A stretch of DNA of 64,000 bases from Sphingorhabdus sp. SMR4y (GTDB lineage Bacteria > Pseudomonadota > Alphaproteobacteria > Sphingomonadales > Sphingomonadaceae), in assembly GCF_002218195.1 (NCBI RefSeq), contig NZ_CP022336.1, positions 1,917,001 through 1,981,000 of the forward strand, in the 5' to 3' direction. The translations under genes and the position numbers were made by a program. This document shows positions 1 to 9,079 of the stretch, piece after piece. Under the pieces are notes generated by a model. The model made no database searches and had not been told where the DNA came from. It was given only the letters and a program-made list of their open reading frames with translations. The stretch's first letter is position 1. Each line of letters opens with the position of its first letter.

Positions 1-1
1 G

Positions 2-103
2 ATCGAACCTGCGGATGATCAGTGGGTCGAATATGACATAGCAACAATCAAGAAATTGGTTCAATCGATGGACCTTCCAACGGACGTAAACTGTAATGAA
101 TAA
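2..103 (+). CDS. 3' end of an unidentified gene (partial)
   Basis: An open frame enters from the left edge and runs 33 codons to a TAA, ending with residues DLPTDVNCNE. It overlaps the start of the following enoyl-CoA hydratase gene by 8 nt, the spacing expected of a translationally coupled upstream gene. The fragment is too short to recognise a family. The tight overlap suggests it belongs to the same operon as the hydratase. Confidence 0.5.
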   Translation: MEPADDQWVEYDIATIKKLVQSMDLPTDVNCNE

Positions 104-890
104 TCCCATCCTCATCGAACAGCGCGGCGCGATAGAAATCCTGACGCTCAACCGCCCCGACAAGCTCAACACAATGAACGAGGATATGATCTTCGCGCTG
201 CAGGATTATTTCCGCGGCCTACAGAAGCGCCACGATATCCGCGTGGTCCTGTTCCGCGCCGAAGGCCGCGCCTTTTGCGCCGGCCTCGATATTGGCGGCT
301 GGAAGAATGACGGGTCAGCCGGGCAGGTCCAGCATGTCTGGCGCACCCAGCGATCCATCGCCACGGTGATGCAGCTGATGCGGCAATGCCCGCAACCGAT
401 TATCGCGCTAGCACAAGGGGCGGCTTGCGGCGGCGGTTTTTCGCTGCTGCTGGCCAGCGACGTCCGTTTTGGCGCGCCGTCGCTGAAGATGAATGCGGCC
501 TATATCAAGATCGGACTCGGCGGTTGCGATATGGGATCGAGCTATTTTCTGCCGCGCATGGTTGGCGCGTCGATTGCGTCGGAACTGATCCTGACCGGGC
601 GTTTCATCCATGCCGAACGGGCGGAGAAATACGGGCTGATCAGCGAAGTCGTCGAGGAGAGCAAACTGCTCTCGACCGGCCTGTCGCTAGCGGAAGACAT
701 GCTCGACACCGCGCCGATGGGTCTGCGCCTGTCCAAGGATGCGCTCAACCGCAATATCGATGCGCAGAGTTTCGAAGCGGCGCTCGCCATCGAGGACCGG
801 CAGCAGGTGATGCTGTCGATGACCGAAGACAGCCGCGAGGCGGCCAAAGCCTTTTTTGCCAAAAGAAAGCCGGATTACAAGGACCGGTGA
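96..890 (+). CDS. enoyl-CoA hydratase/isomerase (crotonase) family protein
   Basis: A 264-residue protein of the crotonase superfamily, which acts on acyl-CoA thioesters through an enolate held in an oxyanion hole. The first oxyanion segment is AFCAGLDIGG (about residues 59-68) and the second is GAACGGGFSL (about 108-117). The usual first catalytic glutamate of hydratases is not seen in the segment after SLKMNAAY, and the second position lies in GGCDMGSS with an aspartate, so it may be an isomerase or another crotonase rather than a classical hydratase. The start overlaps the upstream gene by 8 nt and no strong ribosome site is visible. It converges with the next gene across an inverted repeat at 896-986. 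Confidence 0.88.
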   Translation: MNNPILIEQRGAIEILTLNRPDKLNTMNEDMIFALQDYFRGLQKRHDIRVVLFRAEGRAFCAGLDIGGWKNDGSAGQVQHVWRTQRSIATVMQLMRQCPQPIIALAQGAACGGGFSLLLASDVRFGAPSLKMNAAYIKIGLGGCDMGSSYFLPRMVGASIASELILTGRFIHAERAEKYGLISEVVEESKLLSTGLSLAEDMLDTAPMGLRLSKDALNRNIDAQSFEAALAIEDRQQVMLSMTEDSREAAKAFFAKRKPDYKDR

Positions 891-895
891 GTTCT

Positions 896-986
896 CGTCA
901 TCCTGAACCTGTTTCAGGATCTCGTCACTCTTGCTACCACCTTCCGGTTCGAGTTCCCGGGGTCCTGAAACAGGTTCAGAATGACG
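896..986. repeat. 26 bp inverted repeat between convergent genes
   Basis: Arms at 896-921 and 961-986 are near-perfect inverted copies built on CTGAACCTGTTTCAGGA, separated by about 39 bases. It lies between a + gene ending at 890 and a - gene ending at 990, so its transcript would fold into a long hairpin from either side. It could act as a bidirectional terminator. It looks like a dispersed intergenic repeat rather than a simple terminator, because neither arm is followed by a T-run. Confidence 0.75.
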
Positions 987-989
987 GGC

Positions 990-1907
990 TCACTTGATCG
1001 CCCCCCCGGCAATCAGCCGCGGCAACATCACCAGCGCGCCCAATATCGGCCATCTGCGCTGCCAGGGTTTGATCACATAATCGGTTCCGGCATGGCGGTT
1101 GATCTTCCACGCCAGATAGTCAATCCCGCCGGCATAGGTGGCGGATGCCTTGGCCAGCCTGGCGAGCGTCAGCAATTTCCCGTTGCGCCGCAGTTGCCGC
1201 CATCTTTTCTCGACCGCGTCGCGGGAGGCAATGATTTTGAGATCCCGGCCACCAGCCGCATCCCGCGCGGCAATCGCCGCCATCACGGCCGGCCCAAATC
1301 GCGCATAACGTTCGGGATCGGAATCGACGACGGAATCGGAGCGATCCTTCCGCTCGGCGCGCAACTCCGCGCCGTAGGTCAGTTCGAAGCCCCGCTTCCA
1401 GAGATCAATGACCCTGTGTTCGGTGTCGATGTCCATCATCGGGAAACTCATGTCGAACAGGGTGATCGCAGCGCCCTCGATCGCCTCGACCGCCCGCAGC
1501 CCTGCCGCTTCATCTGCCTGCCAGACCAGCCGTGAGGGTTGGGCAAAGCGGGCCCAGACACTGACCGCGCTGGCGCCGATCCGGTTCAGTCTATGGAAAT
1601 CTGCCTCGCTGAGCACCGCCACCTTGGCGACCAGCCCGTCATGTTCTGCCGGAAAGACATTGGGCGGCAGACGTCTGTTCGCCGCCACCAGCCAGCTTTT
1701 GCCATAAGCCGCCTCGTAGTCCGAGACGATCAGGTAGAAATCGAGCATCTGCCCTTCGAGCTCGGTGGTGCGCAGGCAGGAACCGTAAAACAGCACTGCC
1801 CGCGACGCCTCGCCATATTGCGCGGCGATGGCAGCGGCAAAGGCCGTCACCCGCGTGTCGACGGGCTCGGCCAGTTCCTGCGCTATCAAGGTCTTGAGTT
1901 CGCTCAC
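990..1907 (-). CDS. nucleotidyltransferase-like protein resembling Tam41 CDP-diacylglycerol synthase
   Basis: A 305-residue protein with an N-terminal nucleotidyltransferase-like core. It has a YGS signature (FYGSCLR, about residues 40-46), a following acidic strand MLDFYLIVSDY (about 54-64), then NRRLPPNVF (about 78-86). This order resembles the Tam41 family, which makes CDP-diacylglycerol from phosphatidate and CTP in mitochondria. The C-terminus is basic and partly hydrophobic (ILGALVMLPRLIAGG), which fits membrane association. It begins 15 nt after the stop of a diacylglycerol-kinase-family gene on the same strand; that enzyme would supply phosphatidate. The Tam41 assignment is from remembered motifs and is an inference. 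Confidence 0.6.
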   Translation of the reverse strand: MSELKTLIAQELAEPVDTRVTAFAAAIAAQYGEASRAVLFYGSCLRTTELEGQMLDFYLIVSDYEAAYGKSWLVAANRRLPPNVFPAEHDGLVAKVAVLSEADFHRLNRIGASAVSVWARFAQPSRLVWQADEAAGLRAVEAIEGAAITLFDMSFPMMDIDTEHRVIDLWKRGFELTYGAELRAERKDRSDSVVDSDPERYARFGPAVMAAIAARDAAGGRDLKIIASRDAVEKRWRQLRRNGKLLTLARLAKASATYAGGIDYLAWKINRHAGTDYVIKPWQRRWPILGALVMLPRLIAGGAIK

Positions 1908-1922
1908 GCGAAAGCTTCTAGC

Positions 1923-2897
1923 TCAGGCGGCGAGCCGAAGAAAGGACACTGGTTTGGTCGATTTCAAGACGATCGGCTGCCCCGGCTGAGCCGAGAAAAG
2001 TTCCCCGTCCATCAACACATTGCTGCCATCGCCTTCGATGCGGATCATGTCTCCGCGTTCCAGATAAATGCCCTTTTGTACTTTTCTGCCCAGCCGGCCG
2101 AAAATCACCGACAGCAGAAAACGCATAATGGCACCGGCCTGGTGATCAATGGCCAGAAACTGCATCCGGCCAATCGCGTTCTTGTTCCGCATCGACCGCT
2201 TCATCAGCAACAGCTTCTCCAGTGTGGTCACGATCAGCACCGCGAAATTGCCCTGAAACTGGCCATCACGGATCAGCGATATCTTGATGGGCGTCGACCG
2301 TTTCGGCAGGAATTTGCCCTTTATCCCGAACAGAACGGAGGCAAGAGCAGCAAAAACCGTCAGCACATGCGCTGCGGCATTGGGGAGGCCCAGCGGGTAG
2401 ATCTTGTGCCGGCAATAGAGAATGAATTCCGACAGGCCGGCCCCGCCCAGAAACATGCCGAGCACTACCTTGCTATCCTTGCTGCCGTCCGACAGCGCGA
2501 TCAGTTCGCGGTCAACAAGATGCTCGTGCAGGTCATGCTTGGCCAGTTCGACAATCCGTTCCAGTGCTTTCAGCGGATTGCCCTCGGCACCCAGATCAAG
2601 CGCGATCAGATTCGTCTTGCCATTGGGCAGAACGGCCACCGGCGGCGGGTTGTCGCCGAAATGGCCGCCCTGGTGCAATTCGGTCAGCGCCGCCTGTACC
2701 GTACCATCGCCGCCGTTGATCACCAGCACCTTCGGCTTCACCCGGGCAATGGTTTCCAGCGCCTTGGCAATTTCATCGACATGATCCACCTCGTAATGGA
2801 AAACATCGCTGTTCTTGACGCAATAAGAGCGCACTTCCGGCAAAATCGACCGGTTCCCGGTTGAGTTAGGATTGGAAAGAAGTGCGACATTTGCCAT
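1923..2897 (-). CDS. diacylglycerol kinase family lipid kinase
   Basis: A 324-residue protein of the DAGK catalytic (DgkB/YegS-like) family, which phosphorylates diacylglycerol or related lipids at the membrane. The N-terminal SNPNSTGN and the nucleotide-binding signature VINGGDGTVQAAL (GGDGT at about residues 62-66) are clear, as is the later LPNGKTN segment. The C-terminal half contains the second beta-domain, with the segment GDMIRIEGDGSNVLMDGE. It lies directly upstream of the Tam41-like gene on the same strand, so the two probably form a lipid-precursor operon. The exact substrate cannot be read from sequence. Confidence 0.87.
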   Translation of the reverse strand: MANVALLSNPNSTGNRSILPEVRSYCVKNSDVFHYEVDHVDEIAKALETIARVKPKVLVINGGDGTVQAALTELHQGGHFGDNPPPVAVLPNGKTNLIALDLGAEGNPLKALERIVELAKHDLHEHLVDRELIALSDGSKDSKVVLGMFLGGAGLSEFILYCRHKIYPLGLPNAAAHVLTVFAALASVLFGIKGKFLPKRSTPIKISLIRDGQFQGNFAVLIVTTLEKLLLMKRSMRNKNAIGRMQFLAIDHQAGAIMRFLLSVIFGRLGRKVQKGIYLERGDMIRIEGDGSNVLMDGELFSAQPGQPIVLKSTKPVSFLRLAA

Positions 2898-2932
2898 GAA
2901 TTAGCCCCAAATTGTCCCGCGTGCTGAATGCA

Positions 2933-3415
2933 TCACATATATTTCATCGTGATGCGGATGGATTTAACCTCATTGCCGATGGCAAATTTGGTTTTCTTGT
3001 AACTCGGCTTGCCAAGGTTGAAGATGTTGATGCTCGGATTGTTCGACATGCCGCCGCCGTCGCTGGTCAGGTCGGTCTTGCCATTGCCGTTGAGATCATG
3101 ACGCACGGCAATCGCATATTCGCCCGACTGGCTGAACGGCAGGCAGAAAGTCATGTTCTTTGCGCTGGCCGGTACTTCAATACGCGACAGCCACGCACCG
3201 CTTTTCAGCCATTCGTCCTTGGTGCCGCGATAGCTCTGGACGCGAACCTTGCCTGTGGCTTCTTTCAGCCCTTCGATTTCCACTTTTACCGCCGGACCTT
3301 TGCCCGATTGGCACTGCCGCATGTCATTGGGTATGACGCGACCTCCGGCGAATGCAGGGGCGGAAGATAACAAAATAGCGGTCGAGAATGCGATAGATGC
3401 CGCAAATTTCAACAT
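2933..3415 (-). CDS. DUF2141 domain secreted protein
   Basis: A 160-residue protein with a clear Sec signal peptide (LKFAASIAFSTAILLSS, cleavage near APAFA-G). The mature part has the features of DUF2141 proteins, including GKVRVQSY, a GEYAIAVRHDLNGNGKTD segment and the terminal FAIGNEVKSIRITMKY. The D-x-N-G-N-G-K-x-D stretch looks like a calcium-binding or turn motif. An AGGAG ribosome site lies about 10 nt before the ATG. The function of the family is unknown; these are periplasmic beta proteins. It is transcribed divergently from lptF. Confidence 0.82.
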   Translation of the reverse strand: MLKFAASIAFSTAILLSSAPAFAGGRVIPNDMRQCQSGKGPAVKVEIEGLKEATGKVRVQSYRGTKDEWLKSGAWLSRIEVPASAKNMTFCLPFSQSGEYAIAVRHDLNGNGKTDLTSDGGGMSNNPSINIFNLGKPSYKKTKFAIGNEVKSIRITMKYM

Positions 3416-3541
3416 GACGTAGTAACTCCTAGTCGTTATACCCGCGCCATTACTCCGGCGCGGACAAGAATCAGCCCCCTGATCTACCGATTGCTATGGA
3501 TTTGATTTGCGGCGAAAACATGGTGAGAGGGAGACAACAAG

Positions 3542-4753
3542 TTGAAACTGCTGACCTCCACTGATCGTTATCTGGCAAGGCTGATCGCGGTTCCATTGTT
3601 CAGCACATTAGTAATCGCTGCCATGCTGCTGGTGTTGGAGAAAATGCTGCGGCTTTTCGATTTTGTCGCGGCAGAAGGTGGCCCTGTCAGCGTGGTCTGG
3701 CGGATGCTGGCCAATCTGATCCCCGAATATCTTTCTCTCGGCATACCGATCGGGCTGCTACTCGGAATCCTGCTGGCTTTCAGGCAGCTTGCGCTCAGTT
3801 CGGAACTCGACGTTTTCCGCGCTGTCGGACAGGGCTATGGGCGGCTGCTCCGCGTGCCCTATCTGTTCACCATCGCCCTGATGCTGGTCAATCTGGCTCT
3901 GGTCGGATTCATCCAGCCACTGTCCCGCTACTATTATGAGGAACTGCGCTTTGAATTGCGTTCGGGTGCCCTCGGCGCCTCGATCAAGGTTGGCGAATTC
4001 ACCAATCTGGGCAATCGCATGACCCTGCGCATCGAGGAAAGCCGTGACAATGGCACCAGGTTGAGCGGCATGTTCGTGCGCGCCGAGAGCAAGGAAGGTC
4101 AGACCGTGTCGGTCACAGCGAAAAATGGCCAGTTTCTCGCTACCGACGATCCCGACACGATCATATTGCGACTGACCGACGGCGTGCTGGTGCACGATGC
4201 TCCCAATTACGAAAAGCCGCGGATATTGAGCTTCAGCAACCATGACTTGCCGATCGACTTGCCCGATATCGAGACCTTCCGTTCGCGCGGCGGCAAGGAT
4301 CTGGAATATACGATACCCGAACTGGTGCGGGTCGGGCAGGATGAAAACCGCCCGGTGGCCGAGCGCAATGAAAGCCGCGCCAACTTCCACTTCCGGATGG
4401 TCGAGGTCGTGATGATGCTGCTCTTGCCGCTATTGGCGGTGGCGCTGGCGGTGCCGCCCAAAAGATCCAGCTCGGCACTCGGCGTTTTCCTGTCGATCAT
4501 CATGATTGTGACCTATCACAAGGTCAACGAATATGGCGAAGATGTCGGAGCCCTCGGCCTTGTCGACCCGATTATAGCCCTGTGGGTGCCATTCTGCCTG
4601 TTCGCAGCCCTGATCATCTGGATGTATCATGTTGCAGCCCATGTTCCCGGCGGCCAGCCGATCGGCGCGCTGGAAAAGGCGTTCTCCAAATTCGGCGGCG
4701 TCTTCAAGGGGCTGCTCAATTTCAATCGCAAACGCGCATTGATGAAGGAATAG
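3542..4753 (+). CDS. lptF: LPS export ABC transporter permease LptF
   Basis: A 403-residue inner-membrane protein of the LptF/LptG (YjgP/YjgQ) family. It forms the LptB2FG complex that extracts lipopolysaccharide from the inner membrane. Three N-terminal membrane segments (about residues 12-125), a periplasmic beta-jellyroll domain (about 130-270) and three C-terminal membrane segments (about 280-385) follow the family layout. The best start is TTG at 3542, about 9 nt after a GAGAGGGAG ribosome site; the ATG at 3520 is out of frame. It is about 35 residues longer than the E. coli protein, mostly at the C-terminus. lptG begins 6 nt after it. Confidence 0.92.
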   Translation: MKLLTSTDRYLARLIAVPLFSTLVIAAMLLVLEKMLRLFDFVAAEGGPVSVVWRMLANLIPEYLSLGIPIGLLLGILLAFRQLALSSELDVFRAVGQGYGRLLRVPYLFTIALMLVNLALVGFIQPLSRYYYEELRFELRSGALGASIKVGEFTNLGNRMTLRIEESRDNGTRLSGMFVRAESKEGQTVSVTAKNGQFLATDDPDTIILRLTDGVLVHDAPNYEKPRILSFSNHDLPIDLPDIETFRSRGGKDLEYTIPELVRVGQDENRPVAERNESRANFHFRMVEVVMMLLLPLLAVALAVPPKRSSSALGVFLSIIMIVTYHKVNEYGEDVGALGLVDPIIALWVPFCLFAALIIWMYHVAAHVPGGQPIGALEKAFSKFGGVFKGLLNFNRKRALMKE

Positions 4754-4759
4754 CCGGAC

Positions 4760-5848
4760 ATGGACTTTTTCCCATCCCGTACACTCGCCATCTACATGGC
4801 CAAAATGTTCATCATCCGGACGCTGGCGGTGCTCGCGTTGCTGGTCCTGGTCCTGCAGGCGCTCGACCTGCTCGGTGAAAGCGGCAAGATCATGGCCTAT
4901 GAAGGCAATGGCGAAGCCGAACTCTGGACCTATGTCTCGTTGCGCGCACCTCAGCTCGTCGCCCGCTTCCTGCCCTTTTCTGTCCTGCTCGGCACGATCA
5001 TCACGCTGGCCACCCTGAATCAGAACAGTGAAGTCATCTCGATGAAGGCCGGCGGTCTTTCCGCCCACCAGATTCTTGCGCCGTTGATTGTCACCAGCAT
5101 GGGCGTCGCGCTGTTGTCCTTTGTCTTCAACGAAACCATCGTCGCGCCGTCGACCGCCCGGTTGTCGCAATGGGAGAAAGTCGAATTTGGCCCGATCCCG
5201 GCGGAAAGCAACGTCCGCACCAATGTCTGGGTGAAAGATGGCAATAATCTGATCAATGCGCGGACCGTTACCGGCCGCGGCAATGATGTTCTCTTGCAGG
5301 ACGTCACCATCTACAATCGCACCGCGAACGGACTGAAAAGCCTGTTGCAGGGTGAGGAAGCGCGGTTCACGGGCCAGGGCTGGAGAGTGACCGACGTCAC
5401 CCGGTTCGATGTCAGCAGCGGTGTCGAAAAGAAGGAAGCCGAGTTGATTATCGGCGATTCGATCCGGCCGGACCAGTTCACGCTGACCAATGTTGATGCC
5501 GACAGCCTGTCGATATTCGCGCTGCGCACGGCGATCGGCGAGCTCGAACGGGCGGGGCGTCCGACAATGAGCCTCAAGGCCGGCTGGTGGCACAAGATAT
5601 CCGGACCGATGTCGTCTGTACTGATGCCGCTGCTGGGCGCAGTCGCCGCTTTCGGGCTGGCCCGGTCGGGACAGCTTTTCCTGCGCGCTGTGATCGGCAT
5701 GGCACTGGGCTTCGCCTATTTCGTGGCCGACAATTTTGCACTCGCCATGGGGAATATCGGTGCCTATCCAACCTTTCTGGCGGCCTGGGCACCATTCATG
5801 CTGTTTTTCCTGATCGGCGAGACGGTGCTCATCCGCACCGAGGAATAA
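4760..5848 (+). CDS. lptG: LPS export ABC transporter permease LptG
   Basis: A 362-residue partner of LptF with the same plan: membrane segments near residues 15-35, 55-80 and 95-120, a periplasmic domain (about 130-270), and C-terminal membrane segments ending in FMLFFLIGETVLIRT. The pair forms the transmembrane part of the ABC transporter that feeds lipopolysaccharide to LptC. It starts 6 nt after lptF, so the two are surely cotranscribed. The gene ends 5 nt before the convergent desaturase gene, leaving no room for a separate terminator. Confidence 0.92.
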   Translation: MDFFPSRTLAIYMAKMFIIRTLAVLALLVLVLQALDLLGESGKIMAYEGNGEAELWTYVSLRAPQLVARFLPFSVLLGTIITLATLNQNSEVISMKAGGLSAHQILAPLIVTSMGVALLSFVFNETIVAPSTARLSQWEKVEFGPIPAESNVRTNVWVKDGNNLINARTVTGRGNDVLLQDVTIYNRTANGLKSLLQGEEARFTGQGWRVTDVTRFDVSSGVEKKEAELIIGDSIRPDQFTLTNVDADSLSIFALRTAIGELERAGRPTMSLKAGWWHKISGPMSSVLMPLLGAVAAFGLARSGQLFLRAVIGMALGFAYFVADNFALAMGNIGAYPTFLAAWAPFMLFFLIGETVLIRTEE

Positions 5849-5853
5849 ACGCC

Positions 5854-6954
5854 TCAGTTTCTCCCGGCGCTGCCGCGCACCAGTCCGGTAATCAGAGTCC
5901 AGAGACTGCCGTGATCGGCCCGGTAGAATTTGGACTCGCTCGGCAATTCGGCCGCCAGACGCCGGTGCGCTTCACCGAGGCTGTGATAGGGCACACCCGG
6001 CAACAGATGGTGCAGCGCGTGATAACGCAGACCAACCGGCGCCCACAAAGCCGGCAAAGTGGCGGGTGGCGGTACGTTGACACTGTCGAGATATTGCGCG
6101 GTCACGCTCATCTCCTGGCCGTCATTTTCCCAGAGATGGGCGACCAGCGTACGGATCTGGTTCAGCACCACGCTGCCCGACATCACCGCCAGAAAGATCA
6201 GAAACGCGCGCAGCGGTATCACGTCGGTTGCAACCATGGCGAGCAAGGCGATAGCCCAGAGGCTGGCACCGATTTCGCAGGCCAGCCAGCGTCGTTTCAG
6301 GTCCCCTTCGGGCGGCTTGCGGCGGAACTCGGGATTGATGATCAGCCCCGAATAGCGCTCGACGACCAGCTTGCGGAGCGGCGGGATCACAGCCGACAGC
6401 GGGCTAAGGACCGCATAGCGGAACAAGAGCGCCACTGGTGCCAGTGCCGCGACAACCACGAACAGCGGCACCGACCAAGGCTTCATCAGCGCCAGCGGCA
6501 GATATTCTGGATCTTCAACCGTGCCATATTTCTTGGTCCGGTGGTGGATGCTGTGGATGCCCTCGTACATGAAGGACGGAATGAGCATCGGTACGCCAAA
6601 CAGGGCATTCCACGCGAAATGGAAGCCTGGCAATGCATTGCGACGGACATGGGTGAGTTCATGAATGAAGCTGCCCGCCCGGTACAAGGCCAGAACGGCC
6701 AGCAGGCCAAAGGCGATGGCAACAGCGGTCGACTGGCTGATGATGGCACCGGCAAGCGATCCATAGCCCACGGCAACCGAGGCCATAAAATCAGACCAGT
6801 AGATCAACGGCTTCGGCACATTGAGATCGCGCGTCACCTTAGCCGCCGTGCGAATGAGCTCGACATCTTCGGGTACGGGCACAGCCGCATTGACCCGGCG
6901 CGATCCTGCCGCTGCGGTTGCCGCATTTTTCGAAGAGATAGTTGTCGAACTCAT
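5854..6954 (-). CDS. membrane fatty acid desaturase
   Basis: A 366-residue integral membrane di-iron desaturase. The three histidine boxes are HELTH, HSIHH and HALHH (about residues 98-102, 134-138 and 312-316 counted from the chosen start), separated by hydrophobic spans in the usual way for acyl-lipid desaturases. Aside from membrane lipids, ring-hydroxylating carotenoid enzymes share the fold. I chose ATG 6954 because AGGTG sits 5 nt before it; an ATG at 6966 has no ribosome site. It is divergent from the GNAT-like gene, with about 140 bases between the starts. Confidence 0.83.
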   Translation of the reverse strand: MSSTTISSKNAATAAAGSRRVNAAVPVPEDVELIRTAAKVTRDLNVPKPLIYWSDFMASVAVGYGSLAGAIISQSTAVAIAFGLLAVLALYRAGSFIHELTHVRRNALPGFHFAWNALFGVPMLIPSFMYEGIHSIHHRTKKYGTVEDPEYLPLALMKPWSVPLFVVVAALAPVALLFRYAVLSPLSAVIPPLRKLVVERYSGLIINPEFRRKPPEGDLKRRWLACEIGASLWAIALLAMVATDVIPLRAFLIFLAVMSGSVVLNQIRTLVAHLWENDGQEMSVTAQYLDSVNVPPPATLPALWAPVGLRYHALHHLLPGVPYHSLGEAHRRLAAELPSESKFYRADHGSLWTLITGLVRGSAGRN

Positions 6955-7097
6955 AATCACCTGCATTGTCGTTGGTTAGCCTAGAGCAACATATCGTGGC
7001 GAGATCATGGCAAGCGCAAGACCGCAATGGCGCACCTGCCCTTGACATTGCGCTTCGATTAACGCCACAGCCAGCGGCATATTTAGAAGGATGCAAC

Positions 7098-8261
7098 ATG
7101 TCGGCCACTCAGGATATAGTCGTAGAACCTGTCACAACCAAGGCCCAGACCAAACAGTTCATCGATATTGCCTACACGCTCAACGCCGGTGACCCGCAGT
7201 GGGTTCCTCCATTGAGGTCCGAAGTTGCCAAGCTGATCACGCCCGGGAAAAACCCGTTTTTCGAACATGCCCGGGTGCAATTGTTTCTCGCTCTGCGGGC
7301 AGGCAAGGTGGTTGGCCGGATCAGTGCCCATATCGACGAACTGGCACTGAAACAGCCGCCCGAACAGGGCATGGGTCCCGGAACCGGCAATTGGGGCCTG
7401 ATGGAAGCGAGCGATGAAGCGGTGATGCACGCCCTGATCCATCGGGCCGAAGCTTGGCTGAAAGACCAGGGCATGAACCGCATACTCGCCCCGATCAGCA
7501 TGTCAGTCTGGGAAGAGCCCGGTCTCTTGACCCGCGGCCACGACCATAGCCCGATGATCATGATGGGGCACCATAATGCGGACTATCAGGGCTGGATAGA
7601 GAATCTCGGCTATAGCGTCGCCAAGCGGCTGGTTACCTATCATCTGCCGGTAGAGGATGGCTTTCCCACTTTGGTGAAGCGGATTGTGGCATCGGGCGAG
7701 CGCAACAAGAAGCTCCATATCCGCCGGGTCGACAAAAAGCATTTCAATCGCGATGCCGCGATTATCATGAATCTGCTGAACGACGCCTGGTCGGGCAATT
7801 GGGGATTTGTCCCGATGACCGACCACGAAATCGAGCATGCTGGCAAAAGCCTCAAACCAATTGTCCATGAAGATCTGATCCGTATTGCGGAACTGGAAGG
7901 CGAGCCGGTGGCCTTCATGATGACATTGCCGGACATGAACGAGGTGCTCAAGACCATGAACGGTTCGCTTTGGCCATTCGGCTGGGCGAAGCTGCTCTGG
8001 TGGCTGAAATTTCCCAAGTCCAGTTCGATGCGTGTGCCGCTCATGGGGGTAAAGAAGGAACTGCAGAATAGCCGCCTAGCCAGCCAGATGGCGTTCATGC
8101 TGATCGAATATATCCGCCGCGATGCCAAACAGAATTTTGGCACCAAGCGCGCGGAAATTGGCTGGATACTGGAAAATAATCAGGGAATGGTAGCGATTGC
8201 CGAAGCGATTGAGGCAACGATCAATCGCGAATATCGGATCTACGAAAAGCCGATCAGCTAG
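7098..8261 (+). CDS. GNAT-like N-acetyltransferase family protein
   Basis: A 387-residue cytoplasmic protein of a conserved proteobacterial family with GNAT-type features. It opens with VVEPVTTKAQTKQFID and then GDPQWVPPLRSEV, followed by NPFFEHARVQLFLALRAGKVVGRISA, the core strand pattern of an acetyltransferase. A second half (from about residue 200) repeats the fold loosely. An AGAAGG ribosome site lies 7 nt before the ATG at 7098; the longer upstream reading has none. The substrate is unknown. Family members have been annotated inconsistently, sometimes as a dATP pyrophosphohydrolase, which I see no sequence support for. Confidence 0.72.
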   Translation: MSATQDIVVEPVTTKAQTKQFIDIAYTLNAGDPQWVPPLRSEVAKLITPGKNPFFEHARVQLFLALRAGKVVGRISAHIDELALKQPPEQGMGPGTGNWGLMEASDEAVMHALIHRAEAWLKDQGMNRILAPISMSVWEEPGLLTRGHDHSPMIMMGHHNADYQGWIENLGYSVAKRLVTYHLPVEDGFPTLVKRIVASGERNKKLHIRRVDKKHFNRDAAIIMNLLNDAWSGNWGFVPMTDHEIEHAGKSLKPIVHEDLIRIAELEGEPVAFMMTLPDMNEVLKTMNGSLWPFGWAKLLWWLKFPKSSSMRVPLMGVKKELQNSRLASQMAFMLIEYIRRDAKQNFGTKRAEIGWILENNQGMVAIAEAIEATINREYRIYEKPIS

Positions 8262-8290
8262 GCTAAAATGATCCGTCGCCGGCAGGCGAG

Positions 8291-9079
8291 TCAGATATCC
8301 AGGTCAACCCAGGCCGGGGTATGATCGCTGGCCTTCTCCCGCCCGCGATGCTCCTTGTCGACGCCACAGCTTTGCAGGCGGTCTGCCGCTAGCGGACTCA
8401 GCAGCAGATGATCGATGCGAAAGCCCTGGTCGCGCTGCCAGCCACCGCTGCGATAGTCCCAATAGGTCCAGATCTTGCCCGCCGGATAGGTCACGCCCAG
8501 CGCATCGGTCCAGCCGTCGTTCAATATGCGGCGATAGCCCTCGCGGCTTTCCGGCTGCATCAACGCATCATTCTGCATCGCTTTCACCGAATAGACATCA
8601 TTATCACGCGGAATGACATTATAATCGCCCGCCAGCACGGCGGGCACTTCTTCTGCCCAGATTTCGGCGGCGCGCGCGCGCAACCGCTTCATCCAGCGCA
8701 GTTTGAAATCAAATTTCGGTCCGGGATGGGGATTGCCATTGGGCAGATAGATGCTGGAAACGCGCACTTTCAAGCCGTCTTCAGCGCAGATATTGGCTTC
8801 GATATAACGGCTATGCTCGTCTTCCGGTTCCCCGTCGAGGCCACGCTTGACCTCCTCCGGGACCTGGTCACGCGCCAAAATGGCGACGCCATTGAAGCTT
8901 TTCTGGCCGTGCCAGATCGCACCATAGCCGATTTCCTCGAACTTGTCGGCGGGGAAGCCTTCATCCTGCGTCTTGATTTCCTGCAGGCAGGCAACATCGG
9001 GCCGGGTTTCTTCCAGCCACTCGAGCAGGCGCGGCAGACGCGCCTTGATGCCGTTTATGTTGAAGCTGGCTATTTTCAC
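8291..9079 (-). CDS. xthA: exodeoxyribonuclease III (AP endonuclease)
   Basis: A 262-residue enzyme of the exonuclease III/APE family that cleaves DNA at abasic sites in base-excision repair. The motifs are in order: FNINGIKARL (about 6-15), CLQEIKTQD (about 31-39, catalytic Glu), GDYNVIP (catalytic Asp and Asn), the RIDHLLLS segment, and the terminal SDHTPAW (catalytic His). It starts with GTG immediately after the TAA of the Fe-S carrier gene, so translation is probably coupled. It is the last gene of a minus-strand run. Confidence 0.92.
   Translation of the reverse strand: MKIASFNINGIKARLPRLLEWLEETRPDVACLQEIKTQDEGFPADKFEEIGYGAIWHGQKSFNGVAILARDQVPEEVKRGLDGEPEDEHSRYIEANICAEDGLKVRVSSIYLPNGNPHPGPKFDFKLRWMKRLRARAAEIWAEEVPAVLAGDYNVIPRDNDVYSVKAMQNDALMQPESREGYRRILNDGWTDALGVTYPAGKIWTYWDYRSGGWQRDQGFRIDHLLLSPLAADRLQSCGVDKEHRGREKASDHTPAWVDLDI

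Noticed and set aside
930-960. tRNA T-arm-like GGTTCGAGTTCCC
   Set aside because: There is no acceptor stem, anticodon arm or D-arm around it; it lies in the loop of an inverted repeat.
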